64,000 bases of DNA from contig NZ_JAAQPH010000015.1 in assembly GCF_011683915.1 (NCBI RefSeq), positions 113,507 to 177,506 on the forward strand. Direction: 5' to 3'. The notes below the pieces were generated by a model. It was not told where the DNA came from. It made no database searches and was given only the letters and a program-made list of their open reading frames with translations. Below, in pieces: positions 51,595 through 60,481 of this stretch (the first letter of the stretch is position 1; each line of letters starts with the position of its first letter). The stretch is from Pelagibius litoralis. Lineage in GTDB: Bacteria > Pseudomonadota > Alphaproteobacteria > Kiloniellales > Kiloniellaceae. Position numbers and translations under genes: made by a program.

Positions 51595-52461
51595 TCAGCG
51601 GATGACGAGCGGCTCGTTCGAGAGCCAGTAGTCGTCGCCCTCGAACCAAACCTCTTGCGCGTCTGCTGTCGGTTTACCGAGATGCAGGGCGCGGATGGGT
51701 ATCTCCTTCCCGTTCAGGGACGTCAAAGCCTCCTGTAGGCGCATTTCCTCGGCCGACCGCCGGGCACCATCGCAGTGAAAAAATCCGCAAGCGCCGAGAG
51801 ACGCGGCTTCGAAACCTGCATCTGTCTTCTCTAACCGCAGGAGAAACCCCCAGCCGTCCGCCGTGGTCAGGGGGATCATCATCCTGCCGCCGGGTGATAA
51901 CCTGTTGATCCAGGCCGCTGCCGGATGCGTGGTGCCGGCAAAGGCTATGATGATGTCGGCTGCCGGCGTGGTGTCGCAGTCGACGCCGTTGCCCGCTGTC
52001 ACATTGGCCTGGGGCCAGGGCCTCAGGTTTTCCTGCGCGCGCCGGGCCAGATAGTCATCCAGTTCGATGGCCTCCACCCTGCTTTTGGGCCCGGCAATCT
52101 CGGTAAGGATCGCGGTGTAGTAGCCGGTCCCGGCCCCGATTTGCAGGACCGATTGACCGGGGGCGAGGTCGAGCTGGTCGAAGATGTAGGCCCAGAGCGA
52201 CGGCTGGCCATTGTTGAGGTCCCGTTCCTCATCGATGGCAACGAGCACGTCGTGATAGAGCGCCGTCGGGTCGGCGGTTGGCGTGGTGTAGGGAGCGCCC
52301 AGCCGGCGGCGCGGATGGACCCGCCAGGGGCCAAGGCCGCAGAAGAGTTCCCGCGGCACCCGCGCAAAGGCCTCGACAACCGCCTCGTTGCGAAGGATCG
52401 GCGCGGCCACACGCAGATCCTCGGCGAACCAGCGGCGGGCTGTGTCGTGTGAGCGATCCAT
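51595..52461 (-). CDS. Protein-L-isoaspartate O-methyltransferase-like protein
   Basis: A 288-residue protein with the PCMT-type Rossmann methyltransferase core: AFARVPRELFCG near residue 31, VLQIGAGTGYYTAILTEIAG (SAM motif I) near residue 105, and EAIELDDYLARRA (motif II) near residue 127. The C-terminal ~90 residues extend beyond the usual ~210-residue enzyme and are not recognised. It may repair isoaspartyl residues, but the altered N- and C-termini leave the substrate open. It is convergent with mtnN, 5 bases between the stops. Confidence 0.87.
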   Translation of the reverse strand: MDRSHDTARRWFAEDLRVAAPILRNEAVVEAFARVPRELFCGLGPWRVHPRRRLGAPYTTPTADPTALYHDVLVAIDEERDLNNGQPSLWAYIFDQLDLAPGQSVLQIGAGTGYYTAILTEIAGPKSRVEAIELDDYLARRAQENLRPWPQANVTAGNGVDCDTTPAADIIIAFAGTTHPAAAWINRLSPGGRMMIPLTTADGWGFLLRLEKTDAGFEAASLGACGFFHCDGARRSAEEMRLQEALTSLNGKEIPIRALHLGKPTADAQEVWFEGDDYWLSNEPLVIR

Positions 52462-52601
52462 TGAGTCTGTCCTTCAGCAATCGTCCAACCTATAGGGCCC
52501 AAGCCTAGCACCCCTCCGGCGGGCTTGTGTGTGCCATCAGAGCTTACAAAGTTGGAGACAAGGCCGTTGGCCCGGGACCGGGGCCATGCTATGCGGCAGG
52601 C

Positions 52602-53357
52602 ATGCTTGCCAGTCTTCCTGACCTGACCGACCTCGTGTTTCTGTTGCTCGGCGCCCTGGCGGCGGGCTTCGTGACCGGCTTCGCGGGCTTCGGCACCGGC
52701 CTTGTGGCTTCCGGTTTCTGGTTTCATGTGCTGCCCGCTGCCGTGGTGCCGCCTCTGGTGGTGATGGCCTCGGTCGCGGCGCAGTTTGTCAGCCTGATCG
52801 GCGTGAGACCGGTTTTCGATTGGGCCAGGGCGTTGCCCTACCTGATCGGTGGCGCGCTTGGCGTTCCCCTAGGCGTGGTGGCCTTGTCCCTGGCGTCGCC
52901 CGAACTGCTGCGGCTATCTGTCGGGATCTTCCTGGTCTTTTATGCGCTCTGCCAGTTCGCCGGGCTGACGCGGTTGAGCATCGGCGCCTGGGGCGGCCGC
53001 TCTTCGGACGCGGCGGTCGGCGTCGGTGGTGGGGTTCTGGGCGGCTTTGCCGGCCTGTCGGGACCGCTGCCGCTGATCTGGCTGCAGTTGCGCGGCGGTC
53101 CTTCCTTGAGTCAGCGGGCGGTCTATCAGCCCTTCAATCTCATCGTGCTTGCCCTGGCCGCAATCGGCATGGCCTCTGCCGGGCAGATTGACCGATTGGT
53201 CCTGAGTTCTCTGGTGATTGCCATTCCGGCTACGGTGATCGGCGCCTGGTTGGGCGCCCGCCTCTACCGCCAGGCCAGCGAGGCGGCTTTTCGCAAGGTG
53301 GTTCTTGGCCTGCTATTGACTTCCGGCGCGATGCTGACGATCCAGAGCCTTTGGTGA
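52602..53357 (+). CDS. TauE/SafE-family sulfite/organosulfonate exporter
   Basis: A 251-residue membrane protein with about eight spans and the duplicated TauE/SafE pattern: GFVTGFAGFGTGLVASGFW in the first half near residue 20 and VGVGGGVLGGFAGLSGPLP in the second near residue 142. Members export sulfite, sulfoacetate or other anions. ATG 52602 is the likely start; GGCAGGC is the nearest upstream purine-rich sequence. Divergent from the PCMT-like gene. A GFA-family gene follows after 48 bases on the same strand. Confidence 0.88.
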   Translation: MLASLPDLTDLVFLLLGALAAGFVTGFAGFGTGLVASGFWFHVLPAAVVPPLVVMASVAAQFVSLIGVRPVFDWARALPYLIGGALGVPLGVVALSLASPELLRLSVGIFLVFYALCQFAGLTRLSIGAWGGRSSDAAVGVGGGVLGGFAGLSGPLPLIWLQLRGGPSLSQRAVYQPFNLIVLALAAIGMASAGQIDRLVLSSLVIAIPATVIGAWLGARLYRQASEAAFRKVVLGLLLTSGAMLTIQSLW

Positions 53358-53405
53358 GAGACCCGGTTCCGCTAAGCTGCCTCCATCGATCGAAGGAGAC
53401 GGATC

Positions 53406-53834
53406 ATGCAGCATAAAGGCGGGTGTCACTGCGGGGCGCTGGGTATCGAATTTACCAGCGACATAGCGCCGGAGGACATGGAGGTACGGACCTGCCTCTG
53501 CAGCTTCTGCCGCAAGCACGGTTCTCGCGCAGTGTCCGACCCGGCGGGCGCGGTCCGCCTGATCCTTCGCGACGATGCGGTCGTGCAACGCTACCGCTTC
53601 GGATTGGCTACCGCCGATTATCTCCTCTGCGGGCGCTGCGGCGTTTATGTCTCTGCGGTGATTGAGGATGCGGGCCGGCACTACGCCATCGTGATCACCG
53701 GCGCGCTGGAGAACGCGAAGCGGTTCTCCCAGACGCCGATGCCGATGGACTACGATGCGGAAGACGAGGCGGCGCGCCGTGCCCGCAGACGCGCCAAGTG
53801 GACGCCGGCGGAAGTCGTCGTCGAGTCATCTTAG
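53406..53834 (+). CDS. GFA-family zinc protein
   Basis: A 142-residue protein of the glutathione-dependent formaldehyde-activating (GFA)-like family. Zinc-binding Cys are present at GGCHCG (residues 6-9), the CLCSFC segment near residue 30 and CGRCG near residue 76. Family members of this type include enzymes that handle S-(hydroxymethyl)glutathione, but many have other or no known activity. The start ATG has AAGGAGA upstream. It ends 5 bases before the convergent ppk2 stop. Confidence 0.88.
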   Translation: MQHKGGCHCGALGIEFTSDIAPEDMEVRTCLCSFCRKHGSRAVSDPAGAVRLILRDDAVVQRYRFGLATADYLLCGRCGVYVSAVIEDAGRHYAIVITGALENAKRFSQTPMPMDYDAEDEAARRARRRAKWTPAEVVVESS

Positions 53835-53839
53835 GGGCC

Positions 53840-54880
53840 TTAACGTGTGCGGCGCATCTCCGGATGCAGGCTGTGGTCCAGGATGTGTTCGCTGCGGCCG
53901 ATCACATCGGCGCTGGCACCCACGATCAACGGGTCCGGCCCGCGCACGACACGCCTTTCCTTCTGCGGGTAGGGAAGGGTGGAGAGAAAATGCTGCATGC
54001 AGTTCAGCCGGGCCCGCTTCTTATCGTCCGACTTGATCACGGTCCAGGGCGCATCGGCGGTGTCGGTATAGAAAAACATCGCTTCCTTGGCCTCAGTGTA
54101 GTCGTCCCACTTCCCGAGGGAGGCTTTGTCGATCGGCGATAGTTTCCATTGCTTGAGCGGTTGGTGTTCGCGCGATTTGAAGCGGCGGAGCTGCTCCTCG
54201 CGCGTCACCGAGAACCAGTACTTGTAGAGCCTGACGCCGCTGCGTACCAGCATGCGTTCCAGCTCCGGGCATTGGCGCATGAACTCCAGATAGTCGTTGG
54301 CGGAGCAGAAATCCATCACCCGCTCGACCCCGGCCCGGTTGTACCAGGAGCGGTCGAACAACACGATCTCGCCGGCGCTCGGCAGATGCTCTATGTAGCG
54401 TTGGAAGTACCACTGGGATCTCTCCCGCTCACTCGGCTTTTCCAGGGCGATGACCCTTGCCCCTCGCGGATTGAGATGCTCCATGAAGCGCTTGATGGTC
54501 CCGCCCTTGCCGGCGGCGTCGCGGCCTTCGAAGATCAGCACGATTCTCTGGCCGGTCTGTTTGACCCATTCCTGGACCTTCAGCAGCTCGACCTGCAGTT
54601 CGGCCTTGTTGGTCTCATAGGCTTTGCGCCGTATCTTTGCCGCGTAGGGGTATTCGCCCGACTCAAAGGCGCGGCGGATCTCATCGGGATCGCGGCGTCT
54701 CTCGGCAAGACTGGGCGCCGGTTTTTCCTGGGCCTGTACTTCCGGCTGCTGTGGATCTTTCCCGTTCCCCGCGCTTGTATCCGCATCCGGCGCAACAGCG
54801 GTTGCTTCCTGCTGCGGTGCTGTACTGGTGGTATTGCTTTGTTTCGCGCGCGGTGGCACCGCTTTTTGGTCTTCAGCCAT
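53840..54880 (-). CDS. ppk2: Polyphosphate kinase 2
   Basis: A 346-residue PPK2-family enzyme, which transfers phosphate between polyphosphate and nucleoside diphosphates. Walker A is GRDAAGKGG (119-127), the lid contains RAGVERVMDF, and Walker B is IVLFDRSWYN near residue 178. Residues 1-60 are a disordered-looking Thr/Gln/Pro-rich tail not essential to the family. ATG 54880 has GGGAAGATCG upstream; the open frame begins 14 codons earlier. It is convergent with the GFA gene and has no operon partner. Confidence 0.93.
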   Translation of the reverse strand: MAEDQKAVPPRAKQSNTTSTAPQQEATAVAPDADTSAGNGKDPQQPEVQAQEKPAPSLAERRRDPDEIRRAFESGEYPYAAKIRRKAYETNKAELQVELLKVQEWVKQTGQRIVLIFEGRDAAGKGGTIKRFMEHLNPRGARVIALEKPSERERSQWYFQRYIEHLPSAGEIVLFDRSWYNRAGVERVMDFCSANDYLEFMRQCPELERMLVRSGVRLYKYWFSVTREEQLRRFKSREHQPLKQWKLSPIDKASLGKWDDYTEAKEAMFFYTDTADAPWTVIKSDDKKRARLNCMQHFLSTLPYPQKERRVVRGPDPLIVGASADVIGRSEHILDHSLHPEMRRTR

Positions 54881-55176
54881 GATTCGATCTTCCCTGCCTG
54901 CCCGGGCGGCTTTTCGCCTCACCGTTCGTTCTGATAGGAACTTTTGACGTTTTGATCAGGTTTGACTATCTCACGTCTGCCCGGCTTCCGGATTGATGGA
55001 GATCAATGTCCGATGAATGTACTCGGGTACAGGCCGTCTCTGCCCGCTCTCCGGGGTTCGGGTTCTCGCCCATAAACAGCGGAGGCTGATCCGGTTCCCG
55101 GCGCGTCTGTACCGCCATCGCTTGACGGCCGGCCGAAAGATAGTTATGGAACGTCTGTTCAAGAATGGAGGTGGGC
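54881..55176. other. Intergenic region between ppk2 and the TetR gene
   Basis: Just under 300 bases between two divergently read genes. No ORF with a start and ribosome-binding site is evident; the region probably holds the two promoters. No strong palindrome was noticed. Confidence 0.45.
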
Positions 55177-55758
55177 GTGGCGCGGCCGCGGGAGTTTGAG
55201 CAGGAAGCGGTGGTCGAAGCGGCCCTGGCGGTTTTTTGGCGTCAAGGCTATCAAGCGACCAGCATCCAGGATCTCGTGACGGCGACGGGTATCAACCGCG
55301 GCTCCCTCTACGATACCTTCGGCGACAAGCATGGCCTTTTCCTTGAAGCGGTGGATCACTATCGCCGGCGCTATACGGCGCGCCGCCTGGCCCAGTTGGA
55401 GACACCGGGCCCTCTGCGGCAGAAGCTGGCCGGTTTCTTCGATGAGATGATCGAGTTCTCGGTCGGCGAGGGCCGCCTGCTCGGCTGTCTGATGACCAAC
55501 GCAGCGATCGAACTGGCGCCCCATGACCGCGATACGGCGGTTGCCGTGGCAGCCAGCATGGGGGCGATGGAGAAAACCTTTCATCGGCTGCTGATGGCGG
55601 CGCAGGCGGGGGGAGAGCTTTCCGCCGGGAAATCCCCGCGCGATCTTGGGCGGTTCTTCACGGCAACGGCGAACGGCCTGCGCGTGATGGCCAAGGTTTC
55701 GCCGGAGCGGGCCACACTGAAGAGTGTTGTGCGGGTTGCGCTGCAAGTGCTGGACTGA
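55177..55758 (+). CDS. TetR-family repressor
   Basis: A 193-residue TetR-type repressor: a helix-turn-helix domain (residues ~5-50, ALAVFWRQGYQATSIQDLV then TGINRGSLYDTFGDKHGLF) and a helical ligand domain with a Cys near residue 105 (GRLLGCLMTNAAIE). GTG 55177 is chosen because GGAGGT lies a few bases upstream; ATG 55165 is the alternative. A peroxiredoxin gene follows 75 bases later, with a TetR-type near-palindrome in the gap, so the repressor probably controls that gene in response to reactive electrophiles or oxidants. Confidence 0.88.
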   Translation: MARPREFEQEAVVEAALAVFWRQGYQATSIQDLVTATGINRGSLYDTFGDKHGLFLEAVDHYRRRYTARRLAQLETPGPLRQKLAGFFDEMIEFSVGEGRLLGCLMTNAAIELAPHDRDTAVAVAASMGAMEKTFHRLLMAAQAGGELSAGKSPRDLGRFFTATANGLRVMAKVSPERATLKSVVRVALQVLD

Positions 55759-55777
55759 ATTTTTTTGACTGATAATT

Positions 55778-55789
55778 GAATGATTGTTC
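55778..55789. promoter_or_regulatory. Candidate TetR operator
   Basis: GAATGATTGTTC is a near-palindrome of the GAAC-N4-GTTC type bound by several TetR-family regulators. It lies 20 bases after the TetR stop and 43 bases before the peroxiredoxin start; a TTGACT-like -35 element is just upstream. Confidence 0.45.
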
Positions 55790-55832
55790 CAAAAACCCTG
55801 TCTTACTGTCAACCTGAGGAGTTCCCCCAAAA

Positions 55833-56357
55833 ATGCTGAAGCCCCGTGAAGCCGCCCCGGCCATGTCCTTCCCGACCGTCGATGGCGATACCTGGACCCT
55901 GTCGGAGCGCAACCCCAAGAGCCTCACCATGGTAGTCGCCTATCGCGGCCTGCACTGCCCGGTCTGCCGCGGCTATCTGAAAGAGCTGAACGATCGGGTC
56001 GACGATTTCGCCGAGCGCGGTGTCGAGGTCGTTGCGGTCAGCACCGATGAGGAGGATCGCGCCCGTTCCGCCAAAGCCGATTGGGAGCTCCCCAACCTGA
56101 CCCTCGGCTACGGCCTCAGCGTGGATGCGGCGCGCAAGATGGGCCTTTACATCTCCACCAGCCGCGGCAAGACCTCCATCGGCATCGAAGAGCCGGAGAA
56201 GTTCAACGAGCCCGGCCTCTATCTGGTGAAGCCGGACGGCACGCTCTATTCGGCCTTCATTCAGACCACGCCTTTCGCCCGGCCGAAGCTGGAAGAGCTC
56301 CTGAAGGCGATCGACTTCGTCAATGCCAACGACTATCCGGCCCGCGGCGAAGCCTAA
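55833..56357 (+). CDS. AhpC/TSA-family peroxiredoxin-like protein
   Basis: A 174-residue thioredoxin-fold protein of the AhpC/TSA class. The redox pair Cys 42 and Cys 45 lies in RGLHCPVCRGYLKE, a C-x-x-C peroxiredoxin-like motif, and the usual DGTLY segment comes near residue 138. It probably reduces organic or hydrogen peroxides using a thiol donor. The start is ATG with GAGGAG upstream. It follows the TetR gene and the candidate operator. Confidence 0.9.
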   Translation: MLKPREAAPAMSFPTVDGDTWTLSERNPKSLTMVVAYRGLHCPVCRGYLKELNDRVDDFAERGVEVVAVSTDEEDRARSAKADWELPNLTLGYGLSVDAARKMGLYISTSRGKTSIGIEEPEKFNEPGLYLVKPDGTLYSAFIQTTPFARPKLEELLKAIDFVNANDYPARGEA

Positions 56358-56474
56358 GACGGGCTCTCGCTCCAACGGACGGTGGCTTGGCCAGGTCACC
56401 GTCCGTACATCAACTATGCAACAATCCACAGATACAAGGGGGAGGGGGCCTCCCCGGCGGGGCCTTCTCGTCGC

Positions 56475-57233
56475 CTACAAAATCTGACTCAGGAACTCCC
56501 GCGTTCTCGGATCTTTCGCGTCGGTGAAAAACGTCGCCGGCGGGCCGTGTTCGACGATGACGCCGCGGTCGGTGAAGTAGATGTGGTCGGCCAGTTCGCG
56601 GGCGAAGCCCATTTCGTGGGTCACCAGGATGCAGGTCATGCCTTCCTCGGCCAGTTGGCGGATGGTGACCAGCACCTCTTTCACCGTCTCCGGGTCCAGC
56701 GCCGCGGTCACCTCGTCGAACAGCATCACGTCCGGGCGCATCGCCAGCGAGCGGGCGATGGCGACGCGCTGCTGCTGGCCGCCGGAAAGCTCCCCGGGGT
56801 AGGACTCCTCCTTGCCCTCCAGGCGCACCTTGGCGATCAGCGCGCGGGCGCGTTCCTCGACCTCCGCCTTGTCCTCCTTCAGCACCTTGATTGGCGCCAT
56901 CATCACGTTCTCCAGCGCCGTCTTGTGGGGGAAGAGGTTGTACTGCTGGAACACCATGCCGGCCTTGCGGCGCAGCGCCAGCTTGTCCAACCTGGGGTCG
57001 TTCACCTCCTGCCCCTCGACCTTGATGGAGCCGCTGTCCATCGGCGTCAAAGCGTTGATGCAGCGGATGAAGGTCGACTTGCCGGAGCCCGAGGGCCCGA
57101 TGATGCAGACCACGTCGCCCTTCATCAGGTCCATGGAAATACCCTTCAGCACCTCCAGATCGCCGAAGGACTTGTGCACGTCGCGGCATTCGATGATCGG
57201 TTGGTCCGGGGTCCAGGGGGTGGGAGCGTTCAT
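56475..57233 (-). CDS. Polar amino-acid ABC transporter ATPase (GlnQ-like)
   Basis: A 252-residue ATPase with Walker A GPSGSGKST near residue 50, the ABC signature LSGGQQQR near residue 145, Walker B VMLFDEVTAALDPE near residue 168 and the H-loop VTHEMGFA. It is the energy-coupling subunit of the polar amino-acid importer encoded upstream on this strand. ATG 57233 follows a weak ribosome-binding sequence. A 120-bp palindromic repeat lies in the 205-base gap between it and the permease gene, which may separate expression. Confidence 0.93.
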   Translation of the reverse strand: MNAPTPWTPDQPIIECRDVHKSFGDLEVLKGISMDLMKGDVVCIIGPSGSGKSTFIRCINALTPMDSGSIKVEGQEVNDPRLDKLALRRKAGMVFQQYNLFPHKTALENVMMAPIKVLKEDKAEVEERARALIAKVRLEGKEESYPGELSGGQQQRVAIARSLAMRPDVMLFDEVTAALDPETVKEVLVTIRQLAEEGMTCILVTHEMGFARELADHIYFTDRGVIVEHGPPATFFTDAKDPRTREFLSQIL

Positions 57234-57295
57234 GGGTGGTCTTTCGGATGCGCAGCGGCGTTTCGGTGAGCGGGTTTCTTCTGCAGGCACCGGGA

Positions 57296-57414
57296 GTCAC
57301 CCTCACCCCGGCCCTCTCCCATCAAGGGAGAGGGGGAACCAACAAGGGATCGGTGAAATCCCCTCTCCCCTTGAGGGAGAGGGAGGGGCCCACGCAGTGG
57401 GAGGGTGAGGGGGA
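57296..57414. repeat. Copy 1 of a ~120-bp palindromic repeat
   Basis: CCCTCACCCCGGCCCTCTCCCATCAAGGGAGAGGG at the left and CCCTCTCCCCTTGAGGGAGAGGG near the right make two hairpins, ending in GGGAGGGTGAGGG. It lies between the ATPase and permease genes of the amino-acid operon. Copies occur at 59144-59260 and 60266-60383. Confidence 0.85.
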
Positions 57415-57438
57415 CCTGCCTCGCAACAACACTAACCA

Positions 57439-58332
57439 TCACAGCTTCACCTGATAGCGCCGTTCCAGGCGGCGGGTGGCGACGGCGATGGGGTAGCAGT
57501 AGGCGAAGAAGCAGATCAGCACGAAGCTGTAGAAGGGGATCAGCAGTTCCGGCCGGTTTTCGGCGGCGAGCGCACGGCCGGTCTGGGTCATCATCTCCGA
57601 CACCCCGACGATGGAGGCCAGCACGGTCGCCATGGTGAGGATGGCGTAGAGGTTCATCCAGGGCGGCAGCATGCGTTTTACGCACTGCGGCAGGATGATC
57701 TCCCAGAGCGTCTGGCGCCGGGTGAAGGCGAGGGACTCGGCGGCTTCCCACTGGCCCGACGGCAGCGATTTGACGGCGCCGCGCACGATCTCCGACACGT
57801 TGGCCATGACCGGTAGGGCAAGCCCGATGGTCGCCTTCACCCAGTCGGGAAAGGGGATGGTGACGGGCCCGAGATTGAATTCGAAGGGCAGCAGGAACAT
57901 GCAGAAGAACAGCAGCACCAGCCAGGGCGCGTTGCGGAAGAACTGGGTGACGAACCAGGAGCCACCGCGCACCGGCGGCAGCAGTGAGATCTGCATGAGG
58001 CCCAGCACCGCGCCGATACCGGTGCCGATGGCCATGGCGAGGAAGGAGATGGCGATGTTGAAGACGAAACCCTCCAGCATCACCGGCGCCCAGTTGATGA
58101 GGGCGGCAAAGGCGCTTTGCTTCTCAGGCGTGCCGCTTTGCGCCTCGGCGATGCCGGCGGAGAGCAGCAGGATCGCCAGCAGCCAGAAGCCGTGACGGGC
58201 CTTCAGGTGGGGCAGGGGAAAGCCGGCCGCGCGTTCCTTCTTTGCCGTGGCGGAGAGGCGCGCGGCGGCGGGCAACAGCACCGGCAGGTCGGTGGCGCCG
58301 TGGAGGACGGGTTTCTTTCCGAACATGTCCAT
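57439..58332 (-). CDS. Polar amino-acid ABC transporter permease, long form
   Basis: A 297-residue permease with an extra N-terminal domain: residues 1-65 include a possible first membrane span (GFWLLAILLLSAGIAEA), followed by a linker and the usual five-span HisM/GlnP core from ~85 on, with the EAA loop AAESLAFTRRQTLWEIILP near residue 205. ATG 58332 overlaps the stop of the upstream permease (TGATG), so they are coupled. Long N-terminal extensions are seen in some alphaproteobacterial glutamate/aspartate-type permeases. Confidence 0.9.
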   Translation of the reverse strand: MDMFGKKPVLHGATDLPVLLPAAARLSATAKKERAAGFPLPHLKARHGFWLLAILLLSAGIAEAQSGTPEKQSAFAALINWAPVMLEGFVFNIAISFLAMAIGTGIGAVLGLMQISLLPPVRGGSWFVTQFFRNAPWLVLLFFCMFLLPFEFNLGPVTIPFPDWVKATIGLALPVMANVSEIVRGAVKSLPSGQWEAAESLAFTRRQTLWEIILPQCVKRMLPPWMNLYAILTMATVLASIVGVSEMMTQTGRALAAENRPELLIPFYSFVLICFFAYCYPIAVATRRLERRYQVKL

Positions 58333-59075
58333 CAGCCGAATCCCGGCAGCCGCATCGACCGCTCCCACCGGTTCATGAACCAGACCAGCACGCCGACCAG
58401 GAAGACATAGGCGATCAGCAGGAAGGTCATCATCTCCGGCACGTTCACCGAGTCCGACCAGATCTGGTTGGCCATGTAGAGCATCTCCGGCACCGCGATC
58501 GCATAGGCCAGGGTGGTGGTCTTCACCAGGTTCACCAGGTTGTTGTTCAGCGCCGGCAGGCAGACCCGGAAGGCCAGCGGCAGCACGATGTAGAGGTAGG
58601 TCTGCAGGCGGGTATAGCCCAGCGCCTCCGCCGCCTCCTTGGTGGACTCCGGCACCGCCTCCACGCCGGAGCGGAAGATCTCCACATTGAAGGCGCCGGC
58701 GAAAAAGGAGAGGGAGATTACGGCCCAGGCGAAGTTGCCCAGGATCGGCTCCTCGAAGCCGAAGCGGTTCTCCGTCGTCGGCAGGATGGAGCCGATGGCG
58801 AAATAGAAGAAGTAGAGCTGCACCAGCGGCGGCGTGTTGCGGAAGAATTCGATGTAGCCGGCAACGACGCGGCGCAGGATGATCGAGCGCGCACCCTGGG
58901 CCCAGGCGCCGACCACGCCGATCACCATCGACAGCACAAGGCAGATCACCGACAGCCAGATGGTCATGAAGAAACCATCGATCAGCCGGTTGCGGTCGTA
59001 GGAATCGTAGATGAAGGTAAGGTTGATTCCGGTGTCCTGATAGAAGACCCGGAACCAGTCGTAGACTGCCTCCAC
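58332..59075 (-). CDS. Polar amino-acid ABC transporter permease, short form
   Basis: A 247-residue permease with about five membrane spans and the EAA loop AAEALGYTRLQTYLYIVLP near residue 155; FRNTPPLVQLYFFYF is the typical HisM-family segment near residue 79. It forms the channel with the following permease. Between it and the binding-protein gene lies a 193-base gap holding an inverted copy of the 120-bp repeat. Confidence 0.92.
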   Translation of the reverse strand: MEAVYDWFRVFYQDTGINLTFIYDSYDRNRLIDGFFMTIWLSVICLVLSMVIGVVGAWAQGARSIILRRVVAGYIEFFRNTPPLVQLYFFYFAIGSILPTTENRFGFEEPILGNFAWAVISLSFFAGAFNVEIFRSGVEAVPESTKEAAEALGYTRLQTYLYIVLPLAFRVCLPALNNNLVNLVKTTTLAYAIAVPEMLYMANQIWSDSVNVPEMMTFLLIAYVFLVGVLVWFMNRWERSMRLPGFG

Positions 59076-59143
59076 TGAGCCGCCGTCCCCCTTTATGTTT
59101 TCTTGTTCGGCGTAACCTTAGCGCATTTGGCGGTTAGATCGAA

Positions 59144-59260
59144 GTCCCCCTCACCCTCCCGCTTCGTGGGGCCCTCCCTCTCCCACGGAGGGGAGAGGGT
59201 AAGCAGGTGCCGCCGTAATTCCCCCTCTCCCCTTGTGGGAGAGGGTCGGGGTGAGGGGGC
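59144..59260. repeat. Copy 2 of the ~120-bp palindromic repeat, inverted
   Basis: This copy reads CCCTCACCCTCCCGCTTCGTGGGGCCCTCCC on the plus strand and is in the opposite orientation to copies 1 and 3. It fills the gap between the binding-protein and first permease genes of the amino-acid operon. Confidence 0.85.
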
Positions 59261-59268
59261 TCTTTTTG

Positions 59269-60102
59269 CTACCGCTCGATCGAAGGATTCACGCCGCGGA
59301 ACTGGGCGTGCATCTTCTTGGCGAAGGGCGTTTGCTCCAGGCCGTACTTGGTTTCCAGATCCAGGATGCGGCCGGAGGTGTGCCAGTTCACGATCATGCC
59401 CGCCATCAGCGCGGCGAAGGCATCCTCGCCCTTCTTCACTGCCAGGCCCCAGGGGGCATCGTCGATGGTCGGCAGCGGCATGGACCAGCCCTTCCAGTCC
59501 TCGTCGCCAAGGCGCGAGACGATGAAGCTGTCGTCATAGACGAAGGCGACGCAGCGGTTCTGCTGCAGCGCGGTCAGTGCTTCGGCGGTGCCCTTGAAGG
59601 CGACGATGGTGGCGCCGTATTCCTCGGAGGTTTTGCGGTTGTAGAAAGCGCCCTGAATGCCGCAGACCGGCGCACCCTTCAGGTCTTCCCACTGGGCGAA
59701 CTTACCCTTGGTCAGGATGTTGGTGCCGGAGGAGTAGTAGTTCGGATCGACGATCTGCACCACCTCGCGCCGGTCGTTGCGGTCGGTCATGGTGGCGATC
59801 ATCAGGTCGATCTTGCCCTGCTCCAGAAACTGCATGCGGTTGGACGACACCACCGGCACCAGCTCCAGCTCGACGCCCAGGGTGTCGGCCACGTCCTGGG
59901 CCAGGTCAGGCTCCAGCCCGATGATCTTGCCGCTGCTGTCGAGGAAGCCATAGGGCGCGTAGTCGGCCTTCACGCCGACGACCAGCTTGCCGCGCTTGCG
60001 GATGTCGTCGATCACGTCGGCCGAGGCACCCGTCACCGCAAGGCCCGAGGCCAGTACCGCGATGCCGGCGGCCGCCGCCGTCGTCTTGATCCATTTTCTC
60101 AT
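59269..60102 (-). CDS. Polar amino-acid ABC transporter binding protein
   Basis: A 277-residue periplasmic binding protein with a Sec signal peptide (MRKWIKTTAAAAGIAVLASG, cleavage after ASA near residue 28). The family-3 extracellular solute domain starts DVIDDIRKRGKLVVGVKADYAPYGF and includes LEPDLAQDVADTLG, MIATMTDRNDRR and a late PWGLAVKKGED segment. ATG 60102 is preceded by GGGGAG. Being the first gene of an operon divergent from putA, it may bind proline or a glutamate-family amino acid; this is inference only. Confidence 0.92.
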   Translation of the reverse strand: MRKWIKTTAAAAGIAVLASGLAVTGASADVIDDIRKRGKLVVGVKADYAPYGFLDSSGKIIGLEPDLAQDVADTLGVELELVPVVSSNRMQFLEQGKIDLMIATMTDRNDRREVVQIVDPNYYSSGTNILTKGKFAQWEDLKGAPVCGIQGAFYNRKTSEEYGATIVAFKGTAEALTALQQNRCVAFVYDDSFIVSRLGDEDWKGWSMPLPTIDDAPWGLAVKKGEDAFAALMAGMIVNWHTSGRILDLETKYGLEQTPFAKKMHAQFRGVNPSIER

Positions 60103-60265
60103 GAGACTCCCCTTTTTCTTCTGCTCAAGTTCTTGTTGTTCGGCGACCACACTAATGCGGCTTGATCGGACTGTCTACGCATGGAGGATATGCGTTCGGG
60201 GCTGCCGGTCTGCGTCTGACCATCCGTTTAATTGTTGCACTGCGAGAGACGGCTGGGCGGCGAAA

Positions 60266-60383
60266 GTCACCCTCACCCCGGCCCTCTCCCATCAAGGGAG
60301 AGGGTGAATGGAGGACGGCGCCGAACTGCCCCTCTCCCCTTTGTGGGAGAGGGAGGGGCCCACGCAGTGGGAGGGTGAGGGGG
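60266..60383. repeat. Copy 3 of the ~120-bp palindromic repeat
   Basis: Nearly identical to copy 1 (same ATCAAGGGAGAGGG and GGGGCCCACGCAGTGGGAGGGTGAGGG) and in the same orientation. It lies in the 379-base region between the amino-acid binding-protein gene and putA. The open frame that reads through it into putA is not coding. Confidence 0.85.
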
Positions 60384-60481
60384 CCTTCCCCAACAACCGT
60401 TTTGCCATCTCACTTTGCTTGACGCCGCCCGCAAAGGGCGTGACAGTCGCCCAAACCAACCGGACAACCGGAAGCTGCCAA

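Noticed and set aside
60308..60481. N-terminal extension of putA
   Set aside because: It is read through the 120-bp palindromic repeat and gives a low-complexity sequence; ATG 60482 has GGAAG upstream.
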